Shown: positions 26,834 to 36,903 of the stretch, one piece after another | How the letters are laid out: the number at the start of each line of letters is the position of its first letter | Position numbering within the stretch: position 1 is the first letter of the stretch | NCBI RefSeq assembly: GCF_003634455.1 | Contig: NZ_RBLC01000003.1 | Coordinates: 124,001-188,000 of the forward strand | Direction of reading: 5' to 3' | Length of the DNA: 64,000 nt | From: Flavobacterium endophyticum | GTDB taxonomy: Bacteria > Bacteroidota > Bacteroidia > Flavobacteriales > Flavobacteriaceae | The notes under the pieces: model-generated | What the model saw: only the letters and a program-made list of their open reading frames with translations | What the model was told of the DNA's origin: nothing | The model's database searches: none | Position numbers and translations under genes: made by a program

Positions 26834-28012
26834 TTATCTCGTCGCATTATTTTTTAAATACTCATAGAACTCTACTCTTTTCTTATCTAAATTTTCCTGC
26901 AGATATTGTTGGGTTTCTTCTAAATTTCGCTTTGATTGTTTGTTGTAGAAAGATTCATCTTGCAAAATAGATGAAATTTTCAGGGCTAGTTTTTCAGCAT
27001 TATTCTTTTCAACCAAAACATCTTGTTCTAACAATTCCGGAATACCTCCAATATTTGTCCCTATACAGGGAAGTCCCATTGCCATGGCTTCTATTATGGC
27101 CCGAGGCAACCCTTCTGTTTTTGAAGCCAAAACAAATAAGTCTGAGTTTTTCAAATTCTCCCGAACTTCTTCTGAATTAACATTTCCCTTAAAAAATATT
27201 TGGTCTTGAACGTCCAGACTAGCAGCAAGGTCTTTCATCGATTGCATAAATTTCCCGTCTCCAAGCCAAGTCAAAGTACATATTAACCCGTGTGATTTTA
27301 ATATTTTGATTGCATTTATCAGAGTGTCTGGTCCTTTATACATTTGGTCCAAAGAACCGATTGAAATTATAGAGTATGCTTCTTTTTTAGCATATTTTTT
27401 TTCTGACAGTGCAATTATGTTTTTTGAAATTTTCACATCGGATGCAAATGTTGTGAAAGCACCCGTTTTAGATGGGTATCTTTTCTGTAAAGCTTCTTTG
27501 GTGACATATAATACCGCTTGAGCAGCCGCAACGCTTTTCTTCAAACTCAAGTAACCTTTGACTCTGAAAAAGGGTCTCAACGGGTGCTTAATGGAACCAG
27601 GCGCAAAAACATCCCACGGATCTCCTACCACTTCTACTCCAAAAGGCCTGCCTATTTTTCTCATCCTTCGAATCACGAGGCTGCCTATGTTTCCTGGTAT
27701 TCTGCATATATATACTGAATCAGGCTCATTCACATTAGAATTGATTACCTGATTAATCTCTTTGCGCTTTTTTAAATAGTCAAGAGGACCTATATAATGT
27801 GGAAGTTCTATAAAAGACACTTGGCTTGAAGAAGCTAAATCATCTTTATTTCCTTGGTAATCTGGATCGAAATCAACACGGGCTACAACTCTGATTTCAG
27901 AAAATGCCTCCAAATATCTGTTCCACAAATTAAGATTAAAGGAACTGCTCCCGTAAACATTTCCTTCTTTGTCTTTAACAAACCTTGCTTCTGTTACAAA
28001 TACCAACTTCAT
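26834..28012 (-). CDS. GT4-type glycosyltransferase
   Basis: This 392-residue GT-B enzyme has FVTEARFVKDKEGNVY at the N-terminus, YSIISIGSLDQMYKGPDTL at the start of the donor domain, and ASKTEGLPRAIIEAMAMG with the two conserved Glu. Its ATG shares one base with the stop of the preceding GT4 gene (TAATG). It is a cytoplasmic glycan-assembly enzyme; sugar specificity is unknown. Confidence 0.9.
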   Translation of the reverse strand: MKLVFVTEARFVKDKEGNVYGSSSFNLNLWNRYLEAFSEIRVVARVDFDPDYQGNKDDLASSSQVSFIELPHYIGPLDYLKKRKEINQVINSNVNEPDSVYICRIPGNIGSLVIRRMRKIGRPFGVEVVGDPWDVFAPGSIKHPLRPFFRVKGYLSLKKSVAAAQAVLYVTKEALQKRYPSKTGAFTTFASDVKISKNIIALSEKKYAKKEAYSIISIGSLDQMYKGPDTLINAIKILKSHGLICTLTWLGDGKFMQSMKDLAASLDVQDQIFFKGNVNSEEVRENLKNSDLFVLASKTEGLPRAIIEAMAMGLPCIGTNIGGIPELLEQDVLVEKNNAEKLALKISSILQDESFYNKQSKRNLEETQQYLQENLDKKRVEFYEYLKNNATR

Positions 28013-29106
28013 TATAGTTCATTAAAAAATTGGTTAAACAGCTTCTCACCGTCAAAATTCCCTTTTGCCCATTGGCTATAGTTTTTTTCACCAAGCTTGG
28101 CTCGGTTAAAATAAAAGCTTTCTATTTTTTCACAGAATCCTGCTACATCTAAAGGGGCAACCAAATCGGGGTGAATTTCCTCCGGAGTTGTCTCGATTAT
28201 CGGATTAATATTTGAGGCTACAACCGGTAGACCGCGGACCATTGCCTCGATTAGCGAATTTGGTTGTCCTTCTGTTATTGAAGGAAATAAAAAAAGATCA
28301 AAAACAGGCAGGATTCTTTTTACATCATTACGGTAGCCTAATATTTTTACCTTTCCAGCAAGAACAGGGCTTGAAGAAACATAAGAATTTAAGAATGTAT
28401 CTGTGCCTTTTCCGCATAAAACAAAATAAATATCTACGTGTTGGCTACATAATTTTTCTGCAATCTTTATAATGGTCTGATGATTTTTTGCCACATCATA
28501 TCTTCCTGTGTGGCCTACAACAAATGATTTGTCTGGAATATCAAAATCTTCTTTAGTAAAAGGCATTACTTCCTCAAAAAATCTAGCGTCGATTCCGTTA
28601 TAAATCACTTGGAATTTTGGGTTGTCACGTTTAACCTGCGGATAAAAATATTCAATTGCTGTTCTGGAATTGGATAATATTTTTGTAGCATTTTTTTGCA
28701 CTAAAAACTGCATGAGTTTATTATAGGACAACTTGAAAAAGGTTTCTTTAAAATGATTGGACGAACCTCTATAAAAAGAAATTCTTTTCTTGACTTTTGC
28801 CATGTTTGCTGCTAAAAGAGTCAGTCCTGAAAAATTCCCAGTAAAGTCACATACGCTATCAAAGTTTGAGGTTTTGATTAGTTTAAAAATCTTAATGTAA
28901 GACGGCAGATCAAAAAACCCAACATTCATTTTTATAAGGCGGATATTTTTTATTTTTTTATACTCCTCTTCCAACTCTCCAAATTCATTGCCTTTACAAA
29001 TAATCACAGGTTCAATTTGTCCTTCAAACGACCTTAGAAACCTCAACAGGTAATTCTCAATACCTCCTGAATTTAGCGTAGTTACAAAAAATAATGTCTT
29101 TTTCAT
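28012..29106 (-). CDS. GT4-type glycosyltransferase
   Basis: The 364-residue GT-B protein starts FFVTTLNSGGIENYLLRFL, where GGIEN is the usual GT4 N-terminal loop. It contains FVVGHTGRYDVAKNHQT and PSITEGQPNSLIEAMVRG, the donor-site motif. It lies 2 bases after the polymerase gene and shares one base with the next GT4. Role as above: one linkage in the Wzx/Wzy repeat unit, unspecified. Confidence 0.9.
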   Translation of the reverse strand: MKKTLFFVTTLNSGGIENYLLRFLRSFEGQIEPVIICKGNEFGELEEEYKKIKNIRLIKMNVGFFDLPSYIKIFKLIKTSNFDSVCDFTGNFSGLTLLAANMAKVKKRISFYRGSSNHFKETFFKLSYNKLMQFLVQKNATKILSNSRTAIEYFYPQVKRDNPKFQVIYNGIDARFFEEVMPFTKEDFDIPDKSFVVGHTGRYDVAKNHQTIIKIAEKLCSQHVDIYFVLCGKGTDTFLNSYVSSSPVLAGKVKILGYRNDVKRILPVFDLFLFPSITEGQPNSLIEAMVRGLPVVASNINPIIETTPEEIHPDLVAPLDVAGFCEKIESFYFNRAKLGEKNYSQWAKGNFDGEKLFNQFFNEL

Positions 29107-29108
29107 TT

Positions 29109-30305
29109 TTAATAGATAAAATCTTTTGACGAAACTTTTTCTTTATCTATAATCGTAATAAGCATCCAAGATTCTTTATTAAAAAAGCTTATTTCAATAT
29201 TGTTACGTGCAATTATTATTTGGGTGATAACATTCATTAAAAAAGTTACTATAAATATATATATATGCTTTTTGTTTTTATAAATATAAAATTCATATAC
29301 CAACATAAACACAAAAAAGAATTTAAACACAAGGGCATATCTAAAAAATATTGTCGGCGTAGAATAGAAAACATTAATGACCGCGGCTACTACAAGGGTT
29401 ATATTCCTGTAAATCCCAGCTCTTTTATGAGTAACTATTAAATAAGCGTAAAGTAAAAACAAGCTCACAATAGAAATATAATATATAATCAACCCGCCTG
29501 AACTATCAGACTCTGTTAATCCTTGGGTTATAAAGTCATCATCATTTAAATAGACTTTGCCTTTCTCTTGTAATGCTCCTCCTAATCCTAATAAATCAAA
29601 AATTGAAACCACAAATGTCTTCGGGAGTACAAGAAAAACAAATGAGGCAATAAAAATTATTTTATAGAAATTATTTTTATTAGGTAAGAATCTCAAAAGT
29701 AAAAATATGGGAATAAAAACCAGAGTACTAAAATGTATGAATACCGCTATAATCAAAAGTAAAAACGCCCATTTCTTTTTTTCTACAATACCTAAATAAT
29801 AAGCTAGCAATACAAAAGATGTAGCGAACATAAATCTTGTTCCCGAAAGCAAATCCAGGTAACTAAAAGAGAGGAAGATTAACACTAAAGATAATAATCC
29901 GAAAGTTTTAGACACTGGAAACCCATTAATAATTTTATAATATATATAAAAAACGATGCTTACTGTAATCATTGTCACCGTTGCAAAAACTAATTGCGAA
30001 GGGATTTCAATTTGAGAAGCAAAATAGAATAATGATTGGAGAATAAAATCTTGACTACTTAAAAAGAAAAAAGAGAACATTTCAATAAATGAAGCGTTTT
30101 GAAAATCTTCATATACTTCAAAATATCTAGCCCTGTCATCACTATAATTGGGTATATATAAATAGCTAACCAGTCCGAAAATCAATATCATCAAAAACAA
30201 ACTTATCTTTGATCTTTGGATTACGCCTGAAATTATTGAAGGTATAGCCAAAAAAGGCGATACTATAAACAACATAATATTTAGCAGGTCAATTCTTTTT
30301 ATCAT
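29109..30305 (-). CDS. wzy: O-antigen/exopolysaccharide polymerase (EpsG/Wzy-like)
   Basis: The 398-residue protein is very hydrophobic with about 10-12 transmembrane stretches. It has a periplasmic-type DDRARYFEVYEDF near residue 55, and a GTRFMFATSFVLLAYY segment, as in EpsG-type polymerases. It lies between asnB and GT genes, with the flippase gene two genes further upstream. That fits the Wzy role of joining repeat units at the periplasmic face. Wzy proteins share little sequence, so the call rests on topology, the EpsG-like pattern and context. Confidence 0.8.
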   Translation of the reverse strand: MIKRIDLLNIMLFIVSPFLAIPSIISGVIQRSKISLFLMILIFGLVSYLYIPNYSDDRARYFEVYEDFQNASFIEMFSFFFLSSQDFILQSLFYFASQIEIPSQLVFATVTMITVSIVFYIYYKIINGFPVSKTFGLLSLVLIFLSFSYLDLLSGTRFMFATSFVLLAYYLGIVEKKKWAFLLLIIAVFIHFSTLVFIPIFLLLRFLPNKNNFYKIIFIASFVFLVLPKTFVVSIFDLLGLGGALQEKGKVYLNDDDFITQGLTESDSSGGLIIYYISIVSLFLLYAYLIVTHKRAGIYRNITLVVAAVINVFYSTPTIFFRYALVFKFFFVFMLVYEFYIYKNKKHIYIFIVTFLMNVITQIIIARNNIEISFFNKESWMLITIIDKEKVSSKDFIY

Positions 30306-30307
30306 TT

Positions 30308-32122
30308 TTACGAAAGCTTCAGGTTGAATTCTTTATACCATTTAGAAAGCACAAATAATTTCCAGATGCTAAAAGAATAATCATATTTATTCTCCATATG
30401 AAGGCTCATTTGCTTTTTAAATTTTTGGATATCCAGATTAGGTACAGAAAATAGGAATTCATCATTCAAATTTTCAACAATTTCTTTTTTTAATTCATTC
30501 CTTATCCAATCTCCTAAAGGAATCGCAAAACCCTTCTTAGGCTGATTGAATACTTTTTCTGGTATGTATTCTGATAGTATATCTCGCACTATTTTTTTTG
30601 TGACGCCATTATTATACCTGTATTTTAATGGCAATGTCCTTGCAAACTCAATAATTCTATAGTCTAAAAATGGACTTCTTACTTCAACTGATGAAGCCAT
30701 GCTGGCTCTATCGACCTTAACATTGCTATCGTTTTCAAGCCACAATTTTATATTTAAATCTGCTGCTCTCTGCAAAGGTTCTTTCGCTAATCTCTTGAAT
30801 ATCTTATAATATTTCATCCAGCTTAAATCCTGTTTTTTTTGGAGACTATCAAACGATGTAAATATTCTAACAATTAGTTCATTCTCGTCTTTAGCACCTA
30901 AAATCCCTTTGATTGTTTCTGGTCTGGTATTCAATACTTTATACCAGCTAAATTTATTCAAAAGTTTTCTTATCGGATAAGGAATAAATGAGATTTTCTT
31001 AAATTTTTCAACTAAGAGAAGATGCCAATACCCTATAAAACTTTCGTCACCTCCATCACCAGATAATGCTACTGTTACATATTGTTTGGTTACTGAATTC
31101 AATAGCAAAGATGGTAGAGCAGAACTATCTGCAAAAGGTTCATCATACACCTTGACAAATTTTGATAGCATCTGCAAAGCATCATTAGGCCCGCAAATTG
31201 TTTCCGTATGATTAGAACCTATAATTTCTGCAAATTGCGCAGCTACTTTACTTTCATCAAATTTAGGGTCTTCGAATCCAATCGTAAAAGTATTGATTGG
31301 ATTTTTGGATATTTTGCTGGCTATTGCCGATACTAAAGCAGAATCGATTCCTCCAGAAAGGAAAGAACCTAAAGGGACATCAGACTGTAATCTTATTTTT
31401 ACAGCGTCTATGAGCAATTCGTGTAATTCTTTTTTTGCTTCTTCGTATGAAATATCTCTGATCTCGACAGGCTTCAGGTTCCAAAATTCAGAAATGTTTT
31501 TTGTCTTCTTTGCCAAATCTATCTCCATGTAATTGCCTGGAGGCAACTTATAAACATTTTCAATGATCGAATACGGACTTGGTATATAACCGCAATCCAA
31601 ATATATGGAAACGGCTTCTTTTGCTATTTTACTTTCAGCATTTACAATTGGCCTTAATTGGCTACATATTTCAAAATCCCCATCTTTCCAATAGTAGAAA
31701 AATGGTTTTACGCCCATTCTGTCACGGGCACAAAATACAGTATTGTTTGTCGCATCGTAAATTGCGAAAGCAAACATTCCGTTCAGTTTTGGCAGAATTT
31801 CTTTTCCCCATTCCGAATATCCTTTGATAAGAACTTCCGTATCGCTTGTGGTTTCAAAAGTATAGCCTAATGCTTCTAATTCCTTCTTTATGTCTTCGAA
31901 ATTATATATCTCACCATTGAAAACAATTTTCAGATGGTCAAAGCTGTACGGTTGATTCGATCTTTCGTCTAAATCTAAAATAGACAATCGCAAATGTCCG
32001 AAACTTAAATCGTTGACTTTTTCATATCCAAGATTATCTGGCCCTCTAAATTCGATAGATTTTAGCTTGTCGACAATCTCATTTTTTTCAAAGGGGATAT
32101 TTGTTATATATATTCCGCACAT
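30308..32122 (-). CDS. asnB: Asparagine synthetase (glutamine-hydrolysing) family amidotransferase
   Basis: The 604-residue protein starts MCGIY, so Cys2 becomes the glutaminase nucleophile. It has FRGPDN (25-30), FNGEIYN (68-74) and DRMGVKP (134-140). The synthetase domain has the PP-loop SGGIDS (256-261), with ALSGDGGDESFIGY and VRSPFLDYR later. Full-length AsnB makes asparagine, but homologues inside O-antigen loci (such as WbpS in Pseudomonas) amidate uronic acids. With UDP-GalNAcA enzymes in the same operon (34504-36841), amidation of GalNAcA is the likelier job here; this is inference. Spacing is 1-2 bases on both sides. Confidence 0.9.
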   Translation of the reverse strand: MCGIYITNIPFEKNEIVDKLKSIEFRGPDNLGYEKVNDLSFGHLRLSILDLDERSNQPYSFDHLKIVFNGEIYNFEDIKKELEALGYTFETTSDTEVLIKGYSEWGKEILPKLNGMFAFAIYDATNNTVFCARDRMGVKPFFYYWKDGDFEICSQLRPIVNAESKIAKEAVSIYLDCGYIPSPYSIIENVYKLPPGNYMEIDLAKKTKNISEFWNLKPVEIRDISYEEAKKELHELLIDAVKIRLQSDVPLGSFLSGGIDSALVSAIASKISKNPINTFTIGFEDPKFDESKVAAQFAEIIGSNHTETICGPNDALQMLSKFVKVYDEPFADSSALPSLLLNSVTKQYVTVALSGDGGDESFIGYWHLLLVEKFKKISFIPYPIRKLLNKFSWYKVLNTRPETIKGILGAKDENELIVRIFTSFDSLQKKQDLSWMKYYKIFKRLAKEPLQRAADLNIKLWLENDSNVKVDRASMASSVEVRSPFLDYRIIEFARTLPLKYRYNNGVTKKIVRDILSEYIPEKVFNQPKKGFAIPLGDWIRNELKKEIVENLNDEFLFSVPNLDIQKFKKQMSLHMENKYDYSFSIWKLFVLSKWYKEFNLKLS

Positions 32123-32123
32123 T

Positions 32124-32990
32124 TTACTTAATTATAAAATTAATTAAATTCCTCACAATTCTTAAATCAGCTGGATAGGCAAGAAAAGCCCTGATTGTTA
32201 GCTTTAAGCCTTCTCTTTTTCTCCCGTCAAGTATATACAAATTAGCTAGTGTATGATTTAAAATGCCAAAAATTTTAGAGCTAATGTTTTTAATATCTCT
32301 ATTATTATTTAAGATAATTTCATAACCTTTTATGGTATTAGCAAGTTTTTCTTTAGAAAATTTTTGATTTGAAATGCTTTCGTGCCCTGTGTAATATTTC
32401 CTTACAACTTTACTCGAAAAAAACATATCCTCCTGTCTTGCTAGTGCGATATAGGGGATAATTTCAAATGCTTTTACCTCGGTTGAATATTTGAATCCAT
32501 TATCTATTATATTTCTTCTAAATGTACAAACCCATTCTCCTATTGTAAAAAGGTTTTTTATGTAATAATCAAATCCAGCTTTTACGCCAACATGACTTAA
32601 ATTATTAGCAAATTTACCGTCTTCATATTTTACTCCAAATCTAAAATAATTTATATCCTCATGTAAATTCATCTCTGCAAGCATATTCTCCAAGGCATTG
32701 GGCTCAAACTCATCATCACTATCCAGAAAAGTAACAGCTTCCGATTGGTCAGATATGCTATTCAAACCTATATTTCTTGCCTTATTTACGCCGCCATTTA
32801 CTTCGCACTTTATCAGTTTTATCCGTTTATCGTATAAAAAACTTTCAACCACCTGAATCGTATCGTCTGTAGACGCATCGTCTACTATAACCAATTCAAA
32901 ATCTTCATAAGTCTGCGCTAGAACCGACTGTATAGCCCTTGCAATAAGATCTCTTCTATTGTATGTGGGTGTTATTATACTATATTTCAT
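32124..32990 (-). CDS. GT2-type glycosyltransferase
   Basis: The 288-residue GT2 has YSIITPTYNRRDLIARAI, ELVIVDDASTDDTIQVV, and VTFLDSDDEFEPNA with the D-x-D site. Its C-terminal part is less conserved. The start overlaps the flippase stop by 4 bases and it ends 1 base before asnB. It adds one sugar of the Wzx/Wzy unit. Confidence 0.9.
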   Translation of the reverse strand: MKYSIITPTYNRRDLIARAIQSVLAQTYEDFELVIVDDASTDDTIQVVESFLYDKRIKLIKCEVNGGVNKARNIGLNSISDQSEAVTFLDSDDEFEPNALENMLAEMNLHEDINYFRFGVKYEDGKFANNLSHVGVKAGFDYYIKNLFTIGEWVCTFRRNIIDNGFKYSTEVKAFEIIPYIALARQEDMFFSSKVVRKYYTGHESISNQKFSKEKLANTIKGYEIILNNNRDIKNISSKIFGILNHTLANLYILDGRKREGLKLTIRAFLAYPADLRIVRNLINFIIK

Positions 32991-34450
32991 GTTATTTTAT
33001 TTTTAAAAAAAACGATTCCTTTATTGATAATATCGAATAAAAAAATAGCCTCTTCAAAATTTAAAATCTTGCTCAGGAAAATATAAAGACAAAAATTGAA
33101 GCAGGCAAAGATTGATAAATAAATAATTGAAAATTCGATTTCTGGATAAATAAACGTTGTGCCATAAAAGACGAGAACTAAAACTGCAGACAAAAGTGCT
33201 ATTTTAATTATGCTTTTAAATTGCTCAAAAAAAGAATACGGTATAATTAAACCAACAAAATACATGTTTAATCCCATAAGCAAAATTGAATTTACCAATG
33301 CACTATACACAATACCGATTATCCCAAACTGGAAACCTATTAACAATGTAATTGAAATCAGGACTTTCATAATAATCTCCAATTTCAATACCATATCCGT
33401 TCTTCCAAAAATTTTCAATGCATTAGTGTTCAGGGAATGTAGAGGCAGAAAGATTGCCGCGTAACATAAAATGATGAAGTATGGAACGGCTACTCTCCAC
33501 TCACCTCCCAAAAACTGAACAAAAAACAGCTTGCTGTAGAATGAAATCGTAATCATTACCGGAGCCGTAAGATAAAGCGAGTAGGATATAAACTTTTTAA
33601 AGTTCAAGGTAAATGCTGTAATATCATCTTGGTATTTGGCAAGTACTGGAAAAGAAACTTTACCAATCATTAAAATTAAAACTGTAGCGGGATATTGAGA
33701 AAAAGTATTGGCTCTATCATAATATCCTAAAACTTTTATAGGGAAATATCTTCCAATTACTACTCCGTAGATATTATTAAAAATATTCCCTAAAATACCT
33801 GTAATTAATAATTTATATCCGTAATTAATATGCGTTTTAAATTTTGGAAAGGAAAAACTGAGGTTTGGTCTCCACTTCGAAAAACTCCAAAGAAATAGTG
33901 CTGAAACAACTTGTACAACTAAATACATAAAAACCAGACTCCACACACCATATCCATTATATCCCATAATTAGGGCCGTTACTGATCCTACTACTACGCT
34001 AGGAATATTTAAAACTGCAAGCTTTTTAAAATTGAGTTCTTTAATTAAAATTGTTGTTTGCACAGAAGAAAGAGAAGATATGACAAATACAAGTCCATAT
34101 ACTTTTAAAATATCTTCAATTATTTTCTGATTAAAAAAAGTAGCAATTGAGCTTGCAGATAAAAAAAGAATAAGATATATAATTATACTAGTTACAATGT
34201 TTGTATAGAATACAGTGCTGTAATCATCTTTATCAAGGTTATTTGAGCGTATTAAAGAACTTGTGAGTCCACCGTCAACAAGCGTAGTTGAAATAGCAAT
34301 AAATATTGAGATACTGCCTATAAGCCCGAAATCTGCTGGCGTTAAAATCTTAGCCAACACTATTGTTGTTAAAAAAGACAGTCCTTTTAAGATGAAATTG
34401 TCGAAAAATGTCCAAAACATTCCTGACATAACTGTATTTTTTAAACTCAT
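32987..34450 (-). CDS. wzx: Lipid-linked oligosaccharide flippase (Wzx-like, MOP superfamily)
   Basis: The 487-residue protein with about 12-14 hydrophobic helices belongs to the polysaccharide synthase/WzxC type. It has SGMFWTFFDNFILKGLSF near the start, AKILTPADFGLIGSISIF and YGYKLLITGILGNIFNNIYG. It moves the undecaprenyl-linked repeat unit to the periplasmic face. It is co-operonic with wzy, wzc and wza, which defines a Wzx/Wzy pathway separate from the Wzm/Wzt one. The start follows the dehydrogenase gene by 53 bases. Confidence 0.9.
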   Translation of the reverse strand: MSLKNTVMSGMFWTFFDNFILKGLSFLTTIVLAKILTPADFGLIGSISIFIAISTTLVDGGLTSSLIRSNNLDKDDYSTVFYTNIVTSIIIYLILFLSASSIATFFNQKIIEDILKVYGLVFVISSLSSVQTTILIKELNFKKLAVLNIPSVVVGSVTALIMGYNGYGVWSLVFMYLVVQVVSALFLWSFSKWRPNLSFSFPKFKTHINYGYKLLITGILGNIFNNIYGVVIGRYFPIKVLGYYDRANTFSQYPATVLILMIGKVSFPVLAKYQDDITAFTLNFKKFISYSLYLTAPVMITISFYSKLFFVQFLGGEWRVAVPYFIILCYAAIFLPLHSLNTNALKIFGRTDMVLKLEIIMKVLISITLLIGFQFGIIGIVYSALVNSILLMGLNMYFVGLIIPYSFFEQFKSIIKIALLSAVLVLVFYGTTFIYPEIEFSIIYLSIFACFNFCLYIFLSKILNFEEAIFLFDIINKGIVFFKNKIT

Positions 34451-34503
34451 TTATTGACTTTTTTTAAATTGCTAGCTGCTTTAATCTGAATTCTTACAAT
34501 CGA

Positions 34504-35787
34504 TTAAAGTTTGCCATCTACTGCAGTAGACAAAACGCCTTTAACATCGTATAATACACTATTTTCCTTTCGTAAAACATTAAAATCAATCGAATAAAAT
34601 TCTTTGTGCGCTACACCTAACATTATTGCATCAAATTTTTCAGCAGGTAAACTACGGGAAGTTTCAAGAGCATATTCGTGCGCGACTTCGTCTGGATTTG
34701 CCCAAGGATCATAAATTACGACTTCAATCCCGTAATCTTTTAGTGCGGCTATAACATCAACTATTTTGGTATTTCGAACATCTGGGCAATTTTCTTTGAA
34801 AGTGACGCCCAACATCAAAAGCTTGGCATTATTAATTACAATTCCTTTTTTAATCATCAATTTAATGACTTGGGAAGCTACGTATTCCCCCATGCTATCA
34901 TTTAATCTTCTGCCTGCCAAAATAATTTCTGGATGGTATCCAAATTCTTGGGCTCTTTGAGCTAAATAATAGGGGTCTACTCCTATACAATGCCCTCCAA
35001 CCAATCCTGGCTTAAAAGGCAAAAAGTTCCATTTCGTTCCTGCTGCTTCTAAAACGGCCTGAGTATCAATATCCATGCAGTTAAATATCTTTGCCAGCTC
35101 ATTCACAAAAGCAATATTGATATCTCTTTGGGAATTCTCAATTACTTTTGCTGCTTCAGCCACTTTAATTGTAGGCGCTAAATGCGTCCCTGCTGTAATT
35201 ACAGATTTATATAATTCATTTACTTTTTGCCCAATTTCTGGCGTTGATCCAGCCGTAACTTTAAGGATTTTTTCAACGGTATGTTCTTTGTCTCCCGGAT
35301 TGATACGCTCGGGAGAATATCCTGCAAAGAAATCTACATTAAATTTCAATCCAGATACTTTTTCTAGAACTGGCACACATTCTTCTTCTGTAACACCGGG
35401 ATAAACAGTAGATTCGTAGATGACTATATCGCCTTTCTTCAGAACTTTAGCCACAGTCTCGCTTGATTTGTAGAGAGGTGTCAAGTCGGGACGGTTGTTT
35501 TTATCTACAGGAGTGGGAACCGTAACAATATAATAATTGCAATTTGCAATGTCCTCTAATGAAGAAGAACATAACAGTCCTTTTGGATGGTTATCAAAAC
35601 TATCTACCAATACTTCTTGCAATACATCATCTGATACTTCTAATGTACTATCAGTACCGGAACGTAAGCCGTCAATTCTATTTTGATTTATATCAAAGCC
35701 CACTACTTGATATTTTGTTGCAAATAATCTTGCTAAGGGCAATCCTACATAACCTAAACCTATTACGGCAATTTTTTCTAATCCCAT
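34504..35787 (-). CDS. UDP-N-acetylhexosamine 6-dehydrogenase (WbpO/TviB-like)
   Basis: The 427-residue nucleotide sugar dehydrogenase has the NAD motif IGLGYVGLPLA (9-19), YESTVYPGVTEE (124-135), NPGDKEH and GGHCIGVDPYY with catalytic Cys267. Together with the WbpP-like epimerase (35873-36841) it should turn UDP-GalNAc into UDP-GalNAcA, as WbpO/WbpP and TviB/TviC do. The TviB/WbpO branch differs clearly in sequence from the UDP-glucose dehydrogenase at 40330-41721. UDP-ManNAc dehydrogenase is the alternative, but no 2-epimerase of the WecB type is adjacent. Confidence 0.9.
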   Translation of the reverse strand: MGLEKIAVIGLGYVGLPLARLFATKYQVVGFDINQNRIDGLRSGTDSTLEVSDDVLQEVLVDSFDNHPKGLLCSSSLEDIANCNYYIVTVPTPVDKNNRPDLTPLYKSSETVAKVLKKGDIVIYESTVYPGVTEEECVPVLEKVSGLKFNVDFFAGYSPERINPGDKEHTVEKILKVTAGSTPEIGQKVNELYKSVITAGTHLAPTIKVAEAAKVIENSQRDINIAFVNELAKIFNCMDIDTQAVLEAAGTKWNFLPFKPGLVGGHCIGVDPYYLAQRAQEFGYHPEIILAGRRLNDSMGEYVASQVIKLMIKKGIVINNAKLLMLGVTFKENCPDVRNTKIVDVIAALKDYGIEVVIYDPWANPDEVAHEYALETSRSLPAEKFDAIMLGVAHKEFYSIDFNVLRKENSVLYDVKGVLSTAVDGKL

Positions 35788-35872
35788 TGAAACTTATTTT
35801 TTATTCGCCCACATAGATGCAGCGATTATTTTTTATTTTCTTTTTAAAGCTTTGCATAAAATCAACACGATT

Positions 35873-36841
35873 TTATTTCAAATTTTCCCAATACCAATCG
35901 ACAGCCTCTTTTAGTCCTTCTCTTATCTTATGCGTTGGTTCATATCCTAATAGTTTTCGAGCCTTGTCTATGCTGGCTAGAGAATGCGGTATGTCTCCTT
36001 TTCTGTTTGGGCCGTGCTTAATTTCGACAGAAACAATCTTTGGATCTAAAACAGACAAAAATTCTTTTAAATAGCCTACTAATTCGTTCAGAGTTGTTCT
36101 GTCGCCAACGGCTGTATTATATACAGTATTTACAGCCTCTTTATTTGTTGCCTGAATTGCTCTTTCGTTCATTTGTACTACATTTTTGATGTAAGTAAAA
36201 TCACGGGAAAAATCTCCAGTACCATTTATTACTGGGCTTTCATAGTCCATAAACTGTTTTACAAACAATGGGATAACCGCAGCATACGCTCCGTTTGGAT
36301 CTTGACGGCGTCCAAAAACATTGAAATATCTCAAACCGATAGTTTCTAATCCATAGGTCTTACTAAAAATATCAGCGTATAATTCGTTGACATACTTCGT
36401 AATTGCATAAGGAGACAAAGGCTTTCCGATTTTGTCTTCAACCTTTGGCAATGCTTCAGAATCTCCATAAGTAGAAGAACTTGCTGCATATATAAATCGT
36501 TTTACATTTGCATCTCTAGAAGCAACAAGCATGTTTAAAAAGCCTGAAACATTCACTTCATTACTTGTTATAGGATCGTTTATAGAACGTGGCACTGATC
36601 CTAAAGCCGCTTGATGCAATACATAATCAATACCATCAACAGCTTGGTTACATGTATCAAGGTCTCTAATATCGCCTTCAATCAAAGTAAAATTACCGTT
36701 GTTCAAAAAAGGCTCGATATTATGCCTATGTCCGGTTGCAAAATTGTCCAAACAGACAACTTTGTGCCCTTTTTCTAGAAAATGTTCACATAAATTGGAC
36801 CCTATGAATCCCGCCCCTCCTGTAATAAGTATCTTTAACAT
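35873..36841 (-). CDS. UDP-N-acetylglucosamine 4-epimerase (WbpP/TviC-like SDR)
   Basis: The 322-residue extended SDR has ILITGGAGFIGSN (4-16), HQAALGSVPRSI (76-87), Ser121-123 (AASSST) and the catalytic pair Y145-x3-K149 in SPYAITKY. The GSVPRSI block is typical of WbpP, which interconverts UDP-GlcNAc and UDP-GalNAc. It lies 85 bases upstream of its partner dehydrogenase. Role: supply of UDP-GalNAc for UDP-GalNAcA. Confidence 0.9.
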   Translation of the reverse strand: MLKILITGGAGFIGSNLCEHFLEKGHKVVCLDNFATGHRHNIEPFLNNGNFTLIEGDIRDLDTCNQAVDGIDYVLHQAALGSVPRSINDPITSNEVNVSGFLNMLVASRDANVKRFIYAASSSTYGDSEALPKVEDKIGKPLSPYAITKYVNELYADIFSKTYGLETIGLRYFNVFGRRQDPNGAYAAVIPLFVKQFMDYESPVINGTGDFSRDFTYIKNVVQMNERAIQATNKEAVNTVYNTAVGDRTTLNELVGYLKEFLSVLDPKIVSVEIKHGPNRKGDIPHSLASIDKARKLLGYEPTHKIREGLKEAVDWYWENLK

Positions 36842-36903
36842 TTTTACTATTCTTAATATTCTAAAATAATCATTTAATACGGCAATTTGATAAAAAGACC
36901 AAC

